64,000 nt of DNA from Photobacterium alginatilyticum (GCF_009910675.1 NZ_RSEJ01000008.1:62001-126000), one strand, 5' to 3'. Positions 1 through 10,649 are shown, counted from the stretch's first letter. Program-made: numbers and translations. Notes: a model not told the origin generated them from the letters alone.

Positions 1-1221
1 TCATATCTTGCTCGACAACCTGTTTTAAACAGAGACAAAGCAACCGTTGGTTACGAGTTGCTGTTCCGTGATGGCCCTAATAATTGTTTTCCGGATGTTG
101 GTGACGAACACGCAACCAATCGTTTGTTAGCTGATAATTTCTTTACCTCGGGGGCAATAGAAGCTACATCGGGGAAGAAAGCCTTCGTCAATTTTCCCTA
201 TACCAGCCTCATTCAGCGCACCCCGCTGATGTTCCCTAAGAAAAGCTTTATCATCGAGATCCTTGAAACCTGCGATCCCAGTGACGAATTACTCGAAGCG
301 GTGATCGAACTCAACAGCAAAGGCTATACCCTTGCGCTGGATGATTTCGTTCCCAGTGCAGAGTGGAAGCGTTTCCTGCCGTATATCCATATCATTAAAT
401 TTGATATTCGCACGGTACCTATTGCCAAGGCCCGCTTCTTTATCCGCCATCATAAGGACAAGACGAACAAGATCCTGTTTCTGGCAGAGAAAGTAGAAAC
501 GCACGACGAGTTCACCGAAGCCTGCGAAGCAGGTTTTGACCTTTTCCAGGGCTTTTTCTTCAGCCAGCCGGAAATGTTGCAGCGCAAGACACTGACTCCA
601 TGTGCGTTGACCACGCTGCGCCTGTACAAGGAGATTACCCTTTCCGACGTCGACTTTGGCACCATCGAAAGTATCATCGCCACCGATGTCTCGCTGTCAT
701 ACAAGCTGCTACGCCATGTCAACAACCTGACATATACCCGGGCCAAACCGATCTCCTCGTTCAAACAGGCGCTGGTCTATCTCGGTGAAGAGCGCCTGAG
801 ACGATTTGTTACCTTCGTCGCCACGGCCCATGCCACCGAAAAAAAACCGCAGTCACTCTATAGCCTGTCGCTGCAGCGAGCCCATTTCTGCGAGCGCCTG
901 AGCAATCTGGCAAGAACCGACATCATCGGGAACCAGGCCTTCCTGACCGGACTGTTCTCGCTGTTGGACTCCCTGCTCGACCAGCCGATAGAAGAGGTGA
1001 TCACCCTGCTTCCTCTGGATAAGCAAGTCCAGCAGGCACTGGTGCACCAAACCGGTCCGCTGGGGCATATTCTCAAGTTAATCACAGCGTATGACAAAGC
1101 CGAGTGGGAAGCCGTTAGCCTGCTGAGCAAACAACTCCAAATCAATGAATCAGACGTTGCAGAACTGTATCTGGAGTCTTTAAAATGGTCTTCTTATTTT
1201 GAACATACAGCGACTGATTAA
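1..1221 (+). CDS. EAL/HDOD-domain signalling protein (5' end outside window)
   Basis: The reading frame is open from base 1, so the start codon lies upstream of the window; the first visible residues are SYLARQPVLNRDKATVGYEL. About 406 codons are present. The N-terminal half is a YuxH-type EAL domain: it opens with the YELLFRDG block, has FVNFPYT and EILET strands, and ends with an LDDF motif. The EAL signature itself is degenerate (ELL), so cyclic-di-GMP hydrolysis is doubtful. The C-terminal half (from about base 600) is an HDOD domain. This two-domain arrangement is known from Vibrionaceae and Shewanella, where such proteins act in c-di-GMP-linked motility or biofilm control, usually without being active phosphodiesterases. 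ychJ follows after 3 nt. Function is inferred from the family; no specific partner is visible. Confidence 0.85.
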   Translation, partial: SYLARQPVLNRDKATVGYELLFRDGPNNCFPDVGDEHATNRLLADNFFTSGAIEATSGKKAFVNFPYTSLIQRTPLMFPKKSFIIEILETCDPSDELLEAVIELNSKGYTLALDDFVPSAEWKRFLPYIHIIKFDIRTVPIAKARFFIRHHKDKTNKILFLAEKVETHDEFTEACEAGFDLFQGFFFSQPEMLQRKTLTPCALTTLRLYKEITLSDVDFGTIESIIATDVSLSYKLLRHVNNLTYTRAKPISSFKQALVYLGEERLRRFVTFVATAHATEKKPQSLYSLSLQRAHFCERLSNLARTDIIGNQAFLTGLFSLLDSLLDQPIEEVITLLPLDKQVQQALVHQTGPLGHILKLITAYDKAEWEAVSLLSKQLQINESDVAELYLESLKWSSYFEHTATD

Positions 1222-1224
1222 TCC

Positions 1225-1746
1225 ATGCCTACGCCAGACCAGCAATGCCCGTGCGGCAGCAAGAAAACACTGGTAACTTGCTGCCAGCCCATCCATCAAC
1301 AGCCATCACGAGCCCAGCACCCGGAGCAGTTAATGCGCGCCAGGTACAGTGCGCATGTCCTTGGCCTTGTTGACTTTGTCGTTGCCACCTACCACCCAAG
1401 CTGCGAGGCAGAGCAGTACCGCGAGGCCATTGCCGAATCAGTACATTCTCACTGGCTGGGCCTGGAGGTTATCAGCAGCGAAGTTGCCGAAAACGGTGAA
1501 GGGTATGTGGAATTCAAGGCCTATTACCAAGAAGGCGACGATGAATTTTGCCTGCAAGAAAAATCACGCTTCCTGCGCGAGCCTGTCGGCGAGGAAAACC
1601 AGTGGTTTTATATCGACGGGGAATACCCGCAACTGACAGAAGAACAGCCAATTGAAGCACCGACACCAGCCATCAGCGATAAAGTCGGTCGTAATGACCC
1701 ATGCCCGTGCGGTAGCGGCAAAAAATTCAAAAAGTGCTGCGGCTAA
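1225..1746 (+). CDS. ychJ: YchJ-family SEC-C motif protein (UPF0225)
   Basis: A 173-residue protein framed by two zinc-binding SEC-C motifs, one at the N-terminus ([13 protein letters not shown], residues 8-20) and one at the extreme C-terminus ([15 protein letters not shown]). The middle is the NTF2-like UPF0225 domain with the [12 protein letters not shown] block. The length matches E. coli YchJ (about 150-160) with a slightly longer C-terminus. The biochemical role of the family is not established; SEC-C motifs in SecA bind zinc and SecB. It starts 3 nt after the EAL/HDOD gene, so the two are probably co-transcribed, and an intrinsic terminator follows directly. Confidence 0.88.
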   Translation: MPTPDQQCPCGSKKTLVTCCQPIHQQPSRAQHPEQLMRARYSAHVLGLVDFVVATYHPSCEAEQYREAIAESVHSHWLGLEVISSEVAENGEGYVEFKAYYQEGDDEFCLQEKSRFLREPVGEENQWFYIDGEYPQLTEEQPIEAPTPAISDKVGRNDPCPCGSGKKFKKCCG

Positions 1747-1761
1747 CCGGTAAGCCTGTCC

Positions 1762-1789
1762 GAAGCCCGAATTATCGGGCTTCTTTTTT
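1762..1789 (+). terminator. Intrinsic terminator after ychJ
   Basis: The sequence GAAGCCCGA-ATTA-TCGGGCTTC forms a 9-bp GC-rich stem and is followed by a run of T residues. It lies 15 nt after the ychJ stop codon. Confidence 0.85.
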
Positions 1790-1851
1790 CCCCTCCTCAC
1801 TGCTGTCTGATCAGCTTCTACGAATTAGTGTTACGATTCTCAGTAACAGTT

Positions 1852-1863
1852 TGACCAAGGTCA
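1852..1863. promoter_or_regulatory. 12-bp palindrome upstream of the 61-aa gene
   Basis: TGACCAAGGTCA is a perfect palindrome about 104 nt before the small gene's ATG. A second dyad, TGTTAC-N8-GTAACA, lies about 15 nt further upstream (near 1829-1848). Both could be operators, but no regulator is identified and the assignment is speculative. Confidence 0.3.
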
Positions 1864-1966
1864 CAATCTGTCTAACAACACAGACACAACGAACAAAAAA
1901 CACTCAATTTACACCCCTCATTGTCGATAAATTGACCACAACTCTTTAAAGAAATGAGGCAATGAC

Positions 1967-2152
1967 ATGATAAACCCCAACAACAATCTGCCGTTGAACG
2001 CTCATAAACAGCTAAAGAAAGTCACCCAGGCATCACTGATTGATGAACGCAAACAAAAAGTCGAAGCCAAAAGCGAAGACAACAAGCAGGATCCTCCCAG
2101 GGAGCAATCCAAAAAACGCCCGCCCAAAGGTCTGCTTGATATTTATGTTTAG
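1967..2152 (+). CDS. Small hypothetical protein, 61 aa, highly charged
   Basis: A small stand-alone gene between two intrinsic terminators, which supports its being a real transcription unit. The product is 61 residues, hydrophilic and probably disordered, rich in Lys, Gln and Pro, and it ends in the hydrophobic tail GLLDIYV. There is no signal peptide or membrane segment. A GAGG-like ribosome-binding site lies about 9 nt before the ATG. I do not recognise a named family; the N-terminal MINPNNNLPLNAHKQLKKV has the look of a conserved Vibrionaceae-only protein, but that is an impression. Function unknown. Confidence 0.6.
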   Translation: MINPNNNLPLNAHKQLKKVTQASLIDERKQKVEAKSEDNKQDPPREQSKKRPPKGLLDIYV

Positions 2153-2201
2153 CTTTTATGCCAACCAGTAGCGGCAAATGTTAAATATTTAATATTATTG
2201 T

Positions 2202-2246
2202 TCAGGGCCATCCATTCGATAACTCACTGGCCCTGAGCCTTTTTCA
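2202..2246 (+). terminator. Intrinsic terminator after the 61-aa gene
   Basis: TCAGGGCCA and TGGCCCTGA form a perfect 9-bp stem around a 17-nt loop and are followed by GCCTTTTT. It lies about 50 nt after the small gene and separates it from the his leader. Confidence 0.75.
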
Positions 2247-2297
2247 CCTGTTTTATTTACCTTTTTTTAATAAATCAATATTTCGGTAAAAATACTG

Positions 2298-2326
2298 TTG
2301 CAAAATCAAATTAGCTTGGTTAGTGT
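2298..2326 (+). promoter_or_regulatory. Candidate his operon promoter
   Basis: A TTGCAA box at 2298-2303 is followed after 17 nt by TAGTGT at 2321-2326. This places a start site near 2333, some 40 nt before the leader peptide. The -35 match is fair and the -10 is weak, so the exact position is uncertain. Confidence 0.35.
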
Positions 2327-2373
2327 GAATAGCAAGCAACGAGTTAATAACGATTTAAACAGAGTACATAATT

Positions 2374-2421
2374 ATGCGTATCCCAATGGTAAAACTACAT
2401 CACCATCATCATCCTGACTAG
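2374..2421 (+). CDS. hisL: his operon leader peptide (five consecutive His codons)
   Basis: A 15-residue ORF reads [15 protein letters not shown], then TAG. The run of five His codons (CAT CAC CAT CAT CAT) is the signature of his operon attenuation: ribosome stalling when charged tRNA-His is scarce favours an antiterminator fold. The E. coli HisL has seven His in a row. The leader lies about 150 nt before hisG and is followed by competing hairpins: CTGGAAGA/TCTTCCAG at 2446-2472 and the terminator at 2499-2532. The ORF is too short to appear in standard gene calls, but the context makes it convincing. Confidence 0.92.
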   Translation: MRIPMVKLHHHHHPD

Positions 2422-2445
2422 TCTTTCGGGAGGATACGCCTCACT

Positions 2446-2532
2446 CTGGAAGACGGACAAAAACTCTTCCAGCGGTCATTAGAAATAACAGAATTCAGAC
2501 CCTCGGAAGAACTCACTTCCGAGGGTTTTTTC
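2446..2532 (+). terminator. his attenuator (pause/anti hairpins and intrinsic terminator)
   Basis: Downstream of the leader peptide, CTGGAAGA (2446-2453) pairs with TCTTCCAG (2465-2472). The terminator stem CCCTCGGAAG/CTTCCGAGGG with its T run spans about 2499-2532 and ends some 40 nt before the hisG ATG. This is the classical attenuator layout. I infer the switch by comparison with the enterobacterial his operon; I have not worked out the antiterminator pairing exactly. Confidence 0.85.
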
Positions 2533-2573
2533 GTTTTCAGGCTTTAAGAATAATCGATACAGGGAACACAACG

Positions 2574-3470
2574 ATGCAGACTCAACGACTACGAATCGCA
2601 ATTCAAAAGAAAGGACGCCTGAGCAAAGAGTGCCAGGACCTGTTCAAACGCTGCGGCATTAAATTCAACCTGATGGGTGAGCGCCTGGTCGTACACGCCG
2701 AAAACATGCCTATCGACCTGTTGCTGGTCCGCGATGATGATATCCCGGGCCTGATCATGGATGGCGTGGTAGATTTGGGTGTCATCGGTGAAAACGAGCT
2801 TGAGGAAGTCGGTCTTGAGCGTGCCGCCCTTAACGAGCCGTGCGATTACACCAAACTGCGCCGCCTTGATTTTGGTGGTTGCCGCCTGTCGATTGCCATC
2901 GACAAGGACGAGCAATATACCGGCCCGCGAGATTTGCAAGGCAAGCGTATTGCCACCACCTACCCGCAGCTGGTCAAGCGTTATATGGACGAGCAGGGTG
3001 TCGAGTTTAGCCCTTGTATGTTAAACGGATCAGTCGAAGTTGCACCACGAGCCGGTCTGGCCGATGCTATCTGTGATCTGGTATCAACCGGCGCTACCCT
3101 CGAGGCCAACGGCCTAAAGGAAGTCGAAGTTATTCTGCGCTCCAAGGCGGTTCTGATCCAGCGTACGGGAGAGTTCAGCGCAGACAAGCAGGCGCTCATC
3201 GAACGTATTCTTACCCGTATGCAGGGTGTTATCCAGGCCAAAGAGTCGAAGTACATCATGCTACACGCTCCGACAGATCGCCTGGACCAAATTACGGCAC
3301 TGCTGCCAGGTGCCGAAGACCCGACCGTGCTGCCGCTTGCTGCTGATAAAAGCCGTGTTGCCATCCATCTTGTCAGCTCAGAGAACCTGTTCTGGGAAAC
3401 CATGGAACAGCTTAAAGAGCTTGGCGCAAGCTCAATCCTTGTCCTGCCAATTGAAAAGATGATGGAGTAA
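2574..3470 (+). CDS. hisG: ATP phosphoribosyltransferase (long form)
   Basis: HisG condenses ATP with PRPP in the first committed step of histidine synthesis and is feedback-inhibited by histidine. At 298 residues it is the long form, with a two-lobed catalytic domain (the [14 protein letters not shown] start, the [10 protein letters not shown] block and the [23 protein letters not shown]-binding region) and the C-terminal ACT-like regulatory domain from about residue 225. It therefore needs no HisZ partner. An AGGGAA ribosome-binding site precedes the ATG. It is the first gene of the his operon behind the attenuator, and hisD starts 3 nt after its stop. Confidence 0.98.
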   Translation: MQTQRLRIAIQKKGRLSKECQDLFKRCGIKFNLMGERLVVHAENMPIDLLLVRDDDIPGLIMDGVVDLGVIGENELEEVGLERAALNEPCDYTKLRRLDFGGCRLSIAIDKDEQYTGPRDLQGKRIATTYPQLVKRYMDEQGVEFSPCMLNGSVEVAPRAGLADAICDLVSTGATLEANGLKEVEVILRSKAVLIQRTGEFSADKQALIERILTRMQGVIQAKESKYIMLHAPTDRLDQITALLPGAEDPTVLPLAADKSRVAIHLVSSENLFWETMEQLKELGASSILVLPIEKMME

Positions 3471-3473
3471 GCC

Positions 3474-4796
3474 ATGAAGACGGTTGTGTGGCAATCTTTA
3501 AGCGATAACCAGCAGGAATCCCTGCTCCAGCGTCCGGCGATCACCGAAGGGGCCAATATCACGGCGATCGTCTCTGACGTGATTGCGGATGTCCGCCAAC
3601 GCGGCGATGAAGCCCTGCTGGAGCTGACCGAAAAATTCGACAAGATCCGCCCGGAATCAATCAAGGTTAGCAACCTAGAAGTGGAAGCGGCAGCAGAACG
3701 CCTCAGCGACAAAATGAAGCAGGCCCTCAAGCAAGCCTATGACAACATCGCAACCTTCCACGAAGCGCAAAAACAACCGACACTGCGGGTAGAAACCCAA
3801 CCAGGCGTTGTGTGCGAGCAGGTAACGCGTCCGATTAACACTGTCGGCCTGTATATTCCCGGCGGCAGTGCGCCGCTACCATCCACGGTGCTGATGCTCG
3901 GTGTGCCGGCACAAATTGCCGGTTGCCGCCAGGCAGTTCTGTGCTCGCCACCGCCTATCGCCGATGAAATTCTGTATGTGGCGAAGCTGTGCGGAATTAG
4001 CGAAATATACAATGTCGGCGGAGCCCAGGCTGTCGCTGCAATGGCCTACGGCACAGAGTCGGTTATCAAAGTGGATAAAATCTTCGGTCCGGGCAATGCC
4101 TTTGTGACCGAGGCCAAGCGCCAGGTCAGCAACGACTTCCGCGGCTCGGCGATCGATATGCCAGCTGGCCCTTCCGAGGTGCTGGTGATTGCCGACGATA
4201 CCGCCGACCCGGATTTTATTGCTGCTGATTTGCTCAGTCAGGCCGAACACGGTCCTGATTCCCAGGTTGTACTGGTTACTCCGGAACCAAGTATCGCCGA
4301 TCGCGTTGCCGATGCTATCCAGAAACAGCTGGCCGAACTGCCACGGGCTGAGATTGCCCGCCAGGCACTCGGATCAAGTCTGCTGATTGTGGCCGACAGC
4401 CTGACCCAATGTATTGCTATCTCAAACTACTATGGCCCCGAGCACCTGATTGTCCAGACTCGGAATCCGCGTGAACTGGTGCCACTGTTAGACAATGCGG
4501 GCTCAATCTTCCTCGGCGACTGGTCACCGGAATCTGTCGGTGATTATGCATCAGGAACCAACCACGTATTGCCAACATACGGCTATACTCGAACCTACTC
4601 CAGCTTGGGACTGGCCGACTTCACCAAGCGCATGACCGTACAGGAACTCAGTGCCGACGGCCTGCAGCAACTGGCACCGACAGTGGTGACGATTGCCGAA
4701 GCAGAAGGCCTCGATGCCCACAAACGTGCCGTCACGATCAGGGTCGAGAAACTACAGGCTCAGCAAGCCGCCCAGACAGCAGCAAAGGAAGCATAG
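3474..4796 (+). CDS. hisD: Histidinol dehydrogenase
   Basis: HisD oxidises L-histidinol to L-histidine in two NAD-dependent steps, the last in the pathway, as a zinc homodimer. The 440-residue length is standard. Visible family blocks are [19 protein letters not shown], the [14 protein letters not shown] region, [14 protein letters not shown], and GPEHLIVQ, which carries the catalytic Glu-His pair. It follows hisG after 3 nt and is followed by hisC after 2 nt, so translation is probably coupled along the operon. Confidence 0.98.
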   Translation: MKTVVWQSLSDNQQESLLQRPAITEGANITAIVSDVIADVRQRGDEALLELTEKFDKIRPESIKVSNLEVEAAAERLSDKMKQALKQAYDNIATFHEAQKQPTLRVETQPGVVCEQVTRPINTVGLYIPGGSAPLPSTVLMLGVPAQIAGCRQAVLCSPPPIADEILYVAKLCGISEIYNVGGAQAVAAMAYGTESVIKVDKIFGPGNAFVTEAKRQVSNDFRGSAIDMPAGPSEVLVIADDTADPDFIAADLLSQAEHGPDSQVVLVTPEPSIADRVADAIQKQLAELPRAEIARQALGSSLLIVADSLTQCIAISNYYGPEHLIVQTRNPRELVPLLDNAGSIFLGDWSPESVGDYASGTNHVLPTYGYTRTYSSLGLADFTKRMTVQELSADGLQQLAPTVVTIAEAEGLDAHKRAVTIRVEKLQAQQAAQTAAKEA

Positions 4797-4798
4797 GT

Positions 4799-5851
4799 AT
4801 GACAGTTTCAAAGCTAGCGAGAAAAACAGTCCGGGAGCTGACACCCTATCAGTCAGCCCGCCGCCTCGGTGGCAGCGGTGATATCTGGCTCAATGCCAAC
4901 GAGTCTCCCTTCGCCAATGAATACAACATCAAATGTGATCGCCTCAATCGCTACAGTACCTGCCAGCCAGAAGAGCTGATCCAGGCCTATGCCGACTACG
5001 CAGGAATAAAGAAAGAGCAGGTGCTCACTTCCCGCGGGGCAGACGAAGGCATCGAGCTGCTGATCCGTGCCTTCTGCGAACCAAATCAGGATAGCATCCT
5101 ATATTGCCCGCCGACCTATGGTATGTATGCGATCAGTGCCGAGACATTTGATGTCAGCGCAAAAACGGTCCCACTGACCGCCGACTGGCAGCTGGATCTC
5201 GCCACCATCCGCGACAACCTCGACGGTGTAAAACTGATTTTTGTCTGCAGCCCGAACAACCCGACCGGCAACTTGCTTGACCGTCAGGATATTGAGGCGC
5301 TGCTTGATATGGCGGCAGACAATGCGCTGGTTGTAGTGGACGAGGCCTACATTGATTTCTGCCCCGAAGCATCCACAGTCGATTTGCTGGATCGCTATCC
5401 GAATCTGGTCATCCTGCGCACCCTGTCAAAAGCCTTTGCACTGGCAGGGCTAAGGTGTGGATTTACGCTGGCCAACCCGGACATTATCGAGTTGCTGCTC
5501 AAAGTGATTGCTCCCTACCCGGTACCTGTCCCCGTGACGGACATCGCCGTGCAGGCCCTCTCGCCTGCCGGACTGGCAAAAACCAAATTCCAGGTGCTCG
5601 ATCTTAATGCCAACCGTGCCTATCTGCAGGCCGGATTGAGCATGCTCGAAGGTGTCACGGTCTACGACGGCTATGGCAACTACCTGCTGGTGAAATTCCC
5701 GGATGCCAACGCTCTGTTCGCAGCCTTGTGGGACCACGGCATTATCTTGCGACGTTCCCCGATTGAAAACTGTATTCGCATCAGTATCGGCAACCGCGAT
5801 GAATGTGAAAAGACGCTGGCATTTATCCGCGAGCAGCTGGCCCAGAATTAA
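4799..5851 (+). CDS. hisC: Histidinol-phosphate aminotransferase
   Basis: HisC is a PLP-dependent class I/II aminotransferase that makes L-histidinol phosphate from imidazole acetol phosphate using glutamate. The 350-residue protein has the substrate-side motif WLNANESPF near the N-terminus, [19 protein letters not shown] (the Asp that contacts the pyridine nitrogen) and [15 protein letters not shown], which carries the PLP lysine. The start is 2 nt after hisD. It resembles the enterobacterial HisC more than the alternative Gram-positive-like forms. Confidence 0.97.
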   Translation: MTVSKLARKTVRELTPYQSARRLGGSGDIWLNANESPFANEYNIKCDRLNRYSTCQPEELIQAYADYAGIKKEQVLTSRGADEGIELLIRAFCEPNQDSILYCPPTYGMYAISAETFDVSAKTVPLTADWQLDLATIRDNLDGVKLIFVCSPNNPTGNLLDRQDIEALLDMAADNALVVVDEAYIDFCPEASTVDLLDRYPNLVILRTLSKAFALAGLRCGFTLANPDIIELLLKVIAPYPVPVPVTDIAVQALSPAGLAKTKFQVLDLNANRAYLQAGLSMLEGVTVYDGYGNYLLVKFPDANALFAALWDHGIILRRSPIENCIRISIGNRDECEKTLAFIREQLAQN

Positions 5852-5870
5852 GTATTAAAGGAAGAACATT

Positions 5871-6956
5871 GTGAGCAAGGAAAAGATTTTATTTATTGAT
5901 CGCGACGGCACCCTGATTGTCGAGCCACCCGAAGATTTTCAGGTTGACCGTCTGGATAAGCTCAAGCTTGAGCCCTTCGTGATCCCGGCGCTGCTTCAGC
6001 TTCAGGATGCGGGTTATAAACTTGTCATGGTAACCAACCAGGACGGACTGGGCACAGACAGCTATCCCCAGCAGGACTTTGATGCGCCGCACAACATGAT
6101 GATGGAAATCTTCGAGTCACAGGGCGTCAAATTCGATGATGTCCTGATCTGCCCGCACTTCGACGAAGACAACTGCAGCTGCCGCAAACCAAAGCTGGGG
6201 CTTGTTAAGGGGTATCTGCAACAAGGCCGTGTGGATTTCGCCACCTCGGCGGTCATCGGCGATCGCCAGACCGATCTGCAACTTGCCGAGAATATGGCCA
6301 TTCGCGGGATCCAGTACAATCCTAATCCCTTAAACGAGAAAAGCATGAACTGGCAACAGATCGTTAAAGATCTGACCACCAACCCTCGGATCGCCGAGGT
6401 CGTTCGTACCACCAAGGAAACCGACATCCGGGTCAAGGTTAACCTGGATGAGACTGGCGGCAACAAGATCGAAACCGGTCTTGGCTTCTTCGATCACATG
6501 CTGGATCAGATTGCCACCCATGGCGGTTTCCGCATGGAGCTGACCGTCAAGGGAGACTTGCACATTGATGATCACCACAGTGTCGAAGATACCGCACTGG
6601 CGCTCGGGCAGGCATTGAAAGATGCCCTCGGCGACAAGCGCGGAATTGGCCGCTTCGGCTTCAGCCTGCCGATGGATGAGTGCCTGGCACAATGCGCACT
6701 GGATCTCTCCGGCCGCCCGTTCCTCAAATTCGATGCCGATTTCGGTCGCGAGCAAGTGGGCGATCTGTCGACGGAGATGGTGTCGCACTTCTTCCGTTCA
6801 CTCACCGATACCCTGGCCTGTACCCTGCACCTATCTTCGACGGGTGAGAACGATCACCACATCGTCGAGAGCCTGTTCAAGGCGTTTGGCCGCACATTGC
6901 GCCAGGCTATCCGGGTTGAAGGGACCGAACTACCGAGCAGTAAAGGAGTACTGTAA
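5871..6956 (+). CDS. hisB: Bifunctional histidinol-phosphatase / imidazoleglycerol-phosphate dehydratase
   Basis: This is the fused gamma-proteobacterial form (361 residues). The N-terminal HAD phosphatase domain has D10-x-D12-G-T as nucleophile motif, VTNQDG, and a zinc loop with [15 protein letters not shown]. The C-terminal dehydratase domain (from about residue 165) has the metal-binding repeats [27 protein letters not shown] and [10 protein letters not shown]. The start is GTG, preceded by AAAGGAAG at good spacing. Its TAA overlaps the hisH ATG by one base. It catalyses two non-consecutive steps of the pathway. Confidence 0.97.
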   Translation: MSKEKILFIDRDGTLIVEPPEDFQVDRLDKLKLEPFVIPALLQLQDAGYKLVMVTNQDGLGTDSYPQQDFDAPHNMMMEIFESQGVKFDDVLICPHFDEDNCSCRKPKLGLVKGYLQQGRVDFATSAVIGDRQTDLQLAENMAIRGIQYNPNPLNEKSMNWQQIVKDLTTNPRIAEVVRTTKETDIRVKVNLDETGGNKIETGLGFFDHMLDQIATHGGFRMELTVKGDLHIDDHHSVEDTALALGQALKDALGDKRGIGRFGFSLPMDECLAQCALDLSGRPFLKFDADFGREQVGDLSTEMVSHFFRSLTDTLACTLHLSSTGENDHHIVESLFKAFGRTLRQAIRVEGTELPSSKGVL

Positions 6957-7597
6957 TGGTAAGCGAGAACCAGAAAGTCGTCATTATTGATACAGGCTGC
7001 GCCAATGTGTCATCGGTCCGGTTTGCCATCGAGCGCCTTGGCTACAGCGTCACCGTCAGCAAGGAGCCAAGCATTGTACTGGCCGCCGACAAGCTGTTTT
7101 TACCGGGCGTCGGCACCGCCAGCGAGGCAATGAACAACCTGGAGCAACGTAACCTGGTCGAGCTTGTCAAACAGGTCGACAAGCCCTTGCTGGGCATTTG
7201 TCTCGGCATGCAGCTACTGGGCGCCTTCTCTGAGGAGCAGGGCCAGAGCGGCACCGAGCTCGTCCCGTGTCTTGCACTGTGTGATGCCCCGATCAAAAAG
7301 CTGGAAACCGGCTCGCTGCCGCTACCGCACATGGGCTGGAATACTGTCACGCCTGCGGAAGGACACCCGCTGTTTAAGGACATTCCAGCCGGTAGCTATT
7401 TCTATTTTGTTCACAGCTATGCGATGCCGGTTTCGGCCGAAGAGGCAGAGCAAGGCGGCTATACCATTGCCCGCTGTGAATACGGGCAGCCTTTTACGGC
7501 AGCTGTACAGAGCGGGAACTACTATGGCGTACAGTTCCACCCGGAGCGCTCCAGCAAAGCCGGTGCCCAGCTCATTAAAAACTTTTTAGAGATGTGA
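6956..7597 (+). CDS. hisH: Imidazole glycerol phosphate synthase, glutaminase subunit
   Basis: HisH is a class I glutamine amidotransferase that supplies ammonia to HisF through the HisF barrel. The nucleophile is Cys82 in [11 protein letters not shown], and the His-Glu pair of the triad is in QFHPERS near the C-terminus. The 213-residue length is close to E. coli HisH (196), with a few extra N-terminal residues. The ATG overlaps the hisB stop by one base, which argues for coupled translation. Confidence 0.96.
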   Translation: MVSENQKVVIIDTGCANVSSVRFAIERLGYSVTVSKEPSIVLAADKLFLPGVGTASEAMNNLEQRNLVELVKQVDKPLLGICLGMQLLGAFSEEQGQSGTELVPCLALCDAPIKKLETGSLPLPHMGWNTVTPAEGHPLFKDIPAGSYFYFVHSYAMPVSAEEAEQGGYTIARCEYGQPFTAAVQSGNYYGVQFHPERSSKAGAQLIKNFLEM

Positions 7598-7618
7598 CTT
7601 GTTAATTCAGCGAGCTAA

Positions 7619-8374
<756 letters not shown>

Positions 8375-8392
8375 CAGACAAGGAGTAACAGT

Positions 8393-9166
8393 ATGCTAGC
8401 AAGACGAATCATTCCTTGTTTAGACGTCCGTGACGGACAGGTGGTAAAGGGCGTTCAGTTCCGCAACCACGAAATCATCGGTGACATTGTACCGCTGGCC
8501 AAGCGCTACGCCGAAGAAGGGGCTGACGAGCTGGTGTTCTATGATATCACCGCCTCAAGCGACGGCCGGGTGGTCGACAAAAGCTGGGTGGCGCGGGTAG
8601 CCGAGGTTATCGACATCCCGTTCTGTGTCGCCGGCGGCATTAAGTCAGCAGAAGATGCCAGCCGCATCCTGCAATTTGGCGCCGATAAAGTCTCTATCAA
8701 CTCACCGGCTCTGGCCAACCCGGCGCTGATCACCGAACTGGCCGATAAATTTGGCGTGCAATGCATCGTTGTCGGCATTGACTCCTACTTCGATGCCGAT
8801 ACCGGCAAGTATCAGGTGTACCAGTTTACCGGTGACGAGACGCGCACCAAGGCGACCCAGTGGGAAACCCGCGACTGGGTACAGGAGGTCCAGCGACGCG
8901 GTGCCGGCGAGATTGTCCTTAACATGATGAACCAGGACGGCGTCAGAAACGGCTATGATCTGACCCAGCTTAATATGGTGCGCGAAGTGTGCCATGTCCC
9001 GCTTATCGCCTCTGGTGGCGCCGGTGAAATGGTTCACTTTGCCGATGCCTTCAACAAAGCCAATGTAGACGGTGCCCTAGCCGCTTCTGTCTTCCACAAA
9101 CAGGTCATCAATATCGGTGAACTTAAGCAGTATTTGAAACAACAGGACGTGGAGATCCGACTATGA
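8393..9166 (+). CDS. hisF: Imidazole glycerol phosphate synthase, cyclase subunit
   Basis: HisF is the TIM-barrel cyclase that uses HisH-derived ammonia to make imidazole glycerol phosphate and AICAR. Catalytic Asp residues are in the [18 protein letters not shown] start and in [13 protein letters not shown]. The 257-residue length is standard. AAGGAG lies before the ATG. Its last bases overlap the hisI start (ATGA), so translation of the two is likely coupled. Confidence 0.98.
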   Translation: MLARRIIPCLDVRDGQVVKGVQFRNHEIIGDIVPLAKRYAEEGADELVFYDITASSDGRVVDKSWVARVAEVIDIPFCVAGGIKSAEDASRILQFGADKVSINSPALANPALITELADKFGVQCIVVGIDSYFDADTGKYQVYQFTGDETRTKATQWETRDWVQEVQRRGAGEIVLNMMNQDGVRNGYDLTQLNMVREVCHVPLIASGGAGEMVHFADAFNKANVDGALAASVFHKQVINIGELKQYLKQQDVEIRL

Positions 9167-9789
9167 GCCTAACAACAAGTATTAACTGGGAAAAAGTAGA
9201 CGGACTGGTCCCCGCCATTGTTCAGGACAATACCAGCGGCCAGGTGCTGATGCTGGGTTATATGAATGACGAGGCACTGAATAAAACCTTGGAAACCAAG
9301 CAGGTTACCTTCTGGTCACGTACCAAGAGCCGCCTGTGGACCAAAGGAGAAACCTCTGGCAACGTGCTGGAGCTAAAAAGCATCAAGCTAGACTGTGATC
9401 AGGATACCCTGCTGGTTAAGGTAAATCCTGTCGGCCCGACCTGCCATCTGGGTACCACCACCTGTTTCGACAGCGATAACGCCATCGAAGGACAGGACGA
9501 ACAACCTGCCCTGGTGTTCCTTCATCAACTTGAACAAGTTCTGGCTGCTCGTAAAGATGCCGATCCTGACTCCTCTTACACCGCCAGCCTCTACGCCCGT
9601 GGTACCAAGCGTATTTCGCAAAAAGTGGGCGAAGAAGGCGTTGAAGTCGCGCTTGCGGCAACGTCGGGTGACAAGAAGGAGCTAGTCTGCGAGTCGGCGG
9701 ATCTGATCTACCACCTGATCGTCTTGCTTCAGGACCAAGGACTCTCCTTGTCTGATGTCACGGCCAAACTGCAAGAACGCCATAAATAA
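9163..9789 (+). CDS. hisI: Bifunctional phosphoribosyl-AMP cyclohydrolase / phosphoribosyl-ATP pyrophosphatase
   Basis: The fused HisI-HisE protein (208 residues) carries out steps two and three of histidine synthesis. The HisI domain has [20 protein letters not shown] and the metal-binding Cys/Asp residues in LDCDQDTLL and [11 protein letters not shown]. The HisE domain (from about residue 118) has [13 protein letters not shown] and the [13 protein letters not shown] helix. It is the last gene of the operon and overlaps hisF by 4 nt. A terminator follows after about 60 nt. Confidence 0.97.
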   Translation: MSLTTSINWEKVDGLVPAIVQDNTSGQVLMLGYMNDEALNKTLETKQVTFWSRTKSRLWTKGETSGNVLELKSIKLDCDQDTLLVKVNPVGPTCHLGTTTCFDSDNAIEGQDEQPALVFLHQLEQVLAARKDADPDSSYTASLYARGTKRISQKVGEEGVEVALAATSGDKKELVCESADLIYHLIVLLQDQGLSLSDVTAKLQERHK

Positions 9790-9850
9790 GCCGGAGCTAT
9801 AGATAAACGAAGCCCTGCCGAACGAGTTCCGTTAGCGGCGCACAACAACA

Positions 9851-9878
9851 AAGCCTGAGTCCATGACTCAGGCTTTTT
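9851..9878 (+). terminator. Intrinsic terminator of the his operon
   Basis: AAGCCTGAGT-CCATG-ACTCAGGCTT followed by TTTTCG gives a 10-bp stem. It is the first strong terminator after hisI and lies before the convergent tdk gene. Confidence 0.85.
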
Positions 9879-9905
9879 CGAATCGACCGCCAGTTTCTAC
9901 GGGAA

Positions 9906-10484
9906 TTAGCGGCCAAGCGCTTCTTTATAATGTTTGCGGCAAACAGACACATATCGATCGTTACCGCCAATTTCGACCTGATCACCATCGGCTATGGCAC
10001 GGCCGGTTTCATCCTGTCGGATCACCATATTGGCTTTTCGGCCACAGTGGCAAATAGTTTTCAGCTCGACCAGCTTATCGGCCCATGACAACAAGTATTT
10101 GCTTCCCTCGAACAATTCACCACGGAAATCACTGCGAAGGCCATAACACAAGACAGGAATATGCATTTTATCCACTACCTCGGTCAACTGATATACCTGC
10201 TCTTTGGTGAGGAACTGGCACTCATCAATTAATACACAGTCGATTTTATTCGTTGCATGAATATCCTGAAGCTTACAGTACAAATCATCCTTCGAATTAA
10301 ACAGTTCAGCATCTTCCTGTAGCCCGATACGCGAACTGACTTTTCCTTTGCCATAGCGATCATCGATAGCAGCGGTAAAGATCACTGGAGTCATTCCACG
10401 CTCACGATAGTTAAAAGATGACTGTAATAACGTCGTTGACTTACCCGCATTCATTGCCGAGTAATAGAAATACATCTGGGCCAT
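9906..10484 (-). CDS. tdk: Thymidine kinase
   Basis: Tdk phosphorylates thymidine (and deoxyuridine) for salvage. I place the start at 10484 ([16 protein letters not shown], 192 residues) because this matches the family N-terminus and has a GGGGAG ribosome-binding site; the frame stays open upstream to 10631 but that part is unlike Tdk. The P-loop is at residues 9-16 (SAMNAGKS), the magnesium/catalytic motif is LIDECQFL, and the zinc lasso is CHCGRKA with a distal CRKHY. It is a short type II (homotetrameric) enzyme as in E. coli, where tdk is likewise close to hns. Confidence 0.95.
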   Translation of the reverse strand: MAQMYFYYSAMNAGKSTTLLQSSFNYRERGMTPVIFTAAIDDRYGKGKVSSRIGLQEDAELFNSKDDLYCKLQDIHATNKIDCVLIDECQFLTKEQVYQLTEVVDKMHIPVLCYGLRSDFRGELFEGSKYLLSWADKLVELKTICHCGRKANMVIRQDETGRAIADGDQVEIGGNDRYVSVCRKHYKEALGR

Positions 10485-10594
10485 AAGGCTCCCCGTCCAA
10501 GCGCAAAAAAACTGCCGAAATGCTACAGAAAACGGCACCGAATTAAAAGCGTCAGCATCAATGAAAAGGTAACAAATGCTGAGCGGAAGATAAG

Positions 10595-10625
10595 AAAAAA
10601 GCCTGCAATCACATTGCAGGCTTTT
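10595..10625 (-). terminator. Intrinsic terminator after the NhaC-family gene
   Basis: On the minus strand, AAGCCTGCAATGTGATTGCAGGCTT forms a 10-bp stem followed by TTTTTC. It lies just downstream of the transporter stop at 10650 and upstream of tdk, separating the two. Confidence 0.8.
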
Positions 10626-10649
10626 CATCAAAACAGAGTCTGGAATTTA

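Noticed and set aside
2981-3730. A 249-codon minus-strand open frame opposite hisG-hisD
   Set aside because: Antisense shadow across two conserved genes, Ser/Arg-rich translation.
10485-10631. N-terminal extension of tdk
   Set aside because: The extra 49 codons have no similarity to thymidine kinase and overlap the transporter's terminator; the internal ATG has a strong ribosome-binding site.
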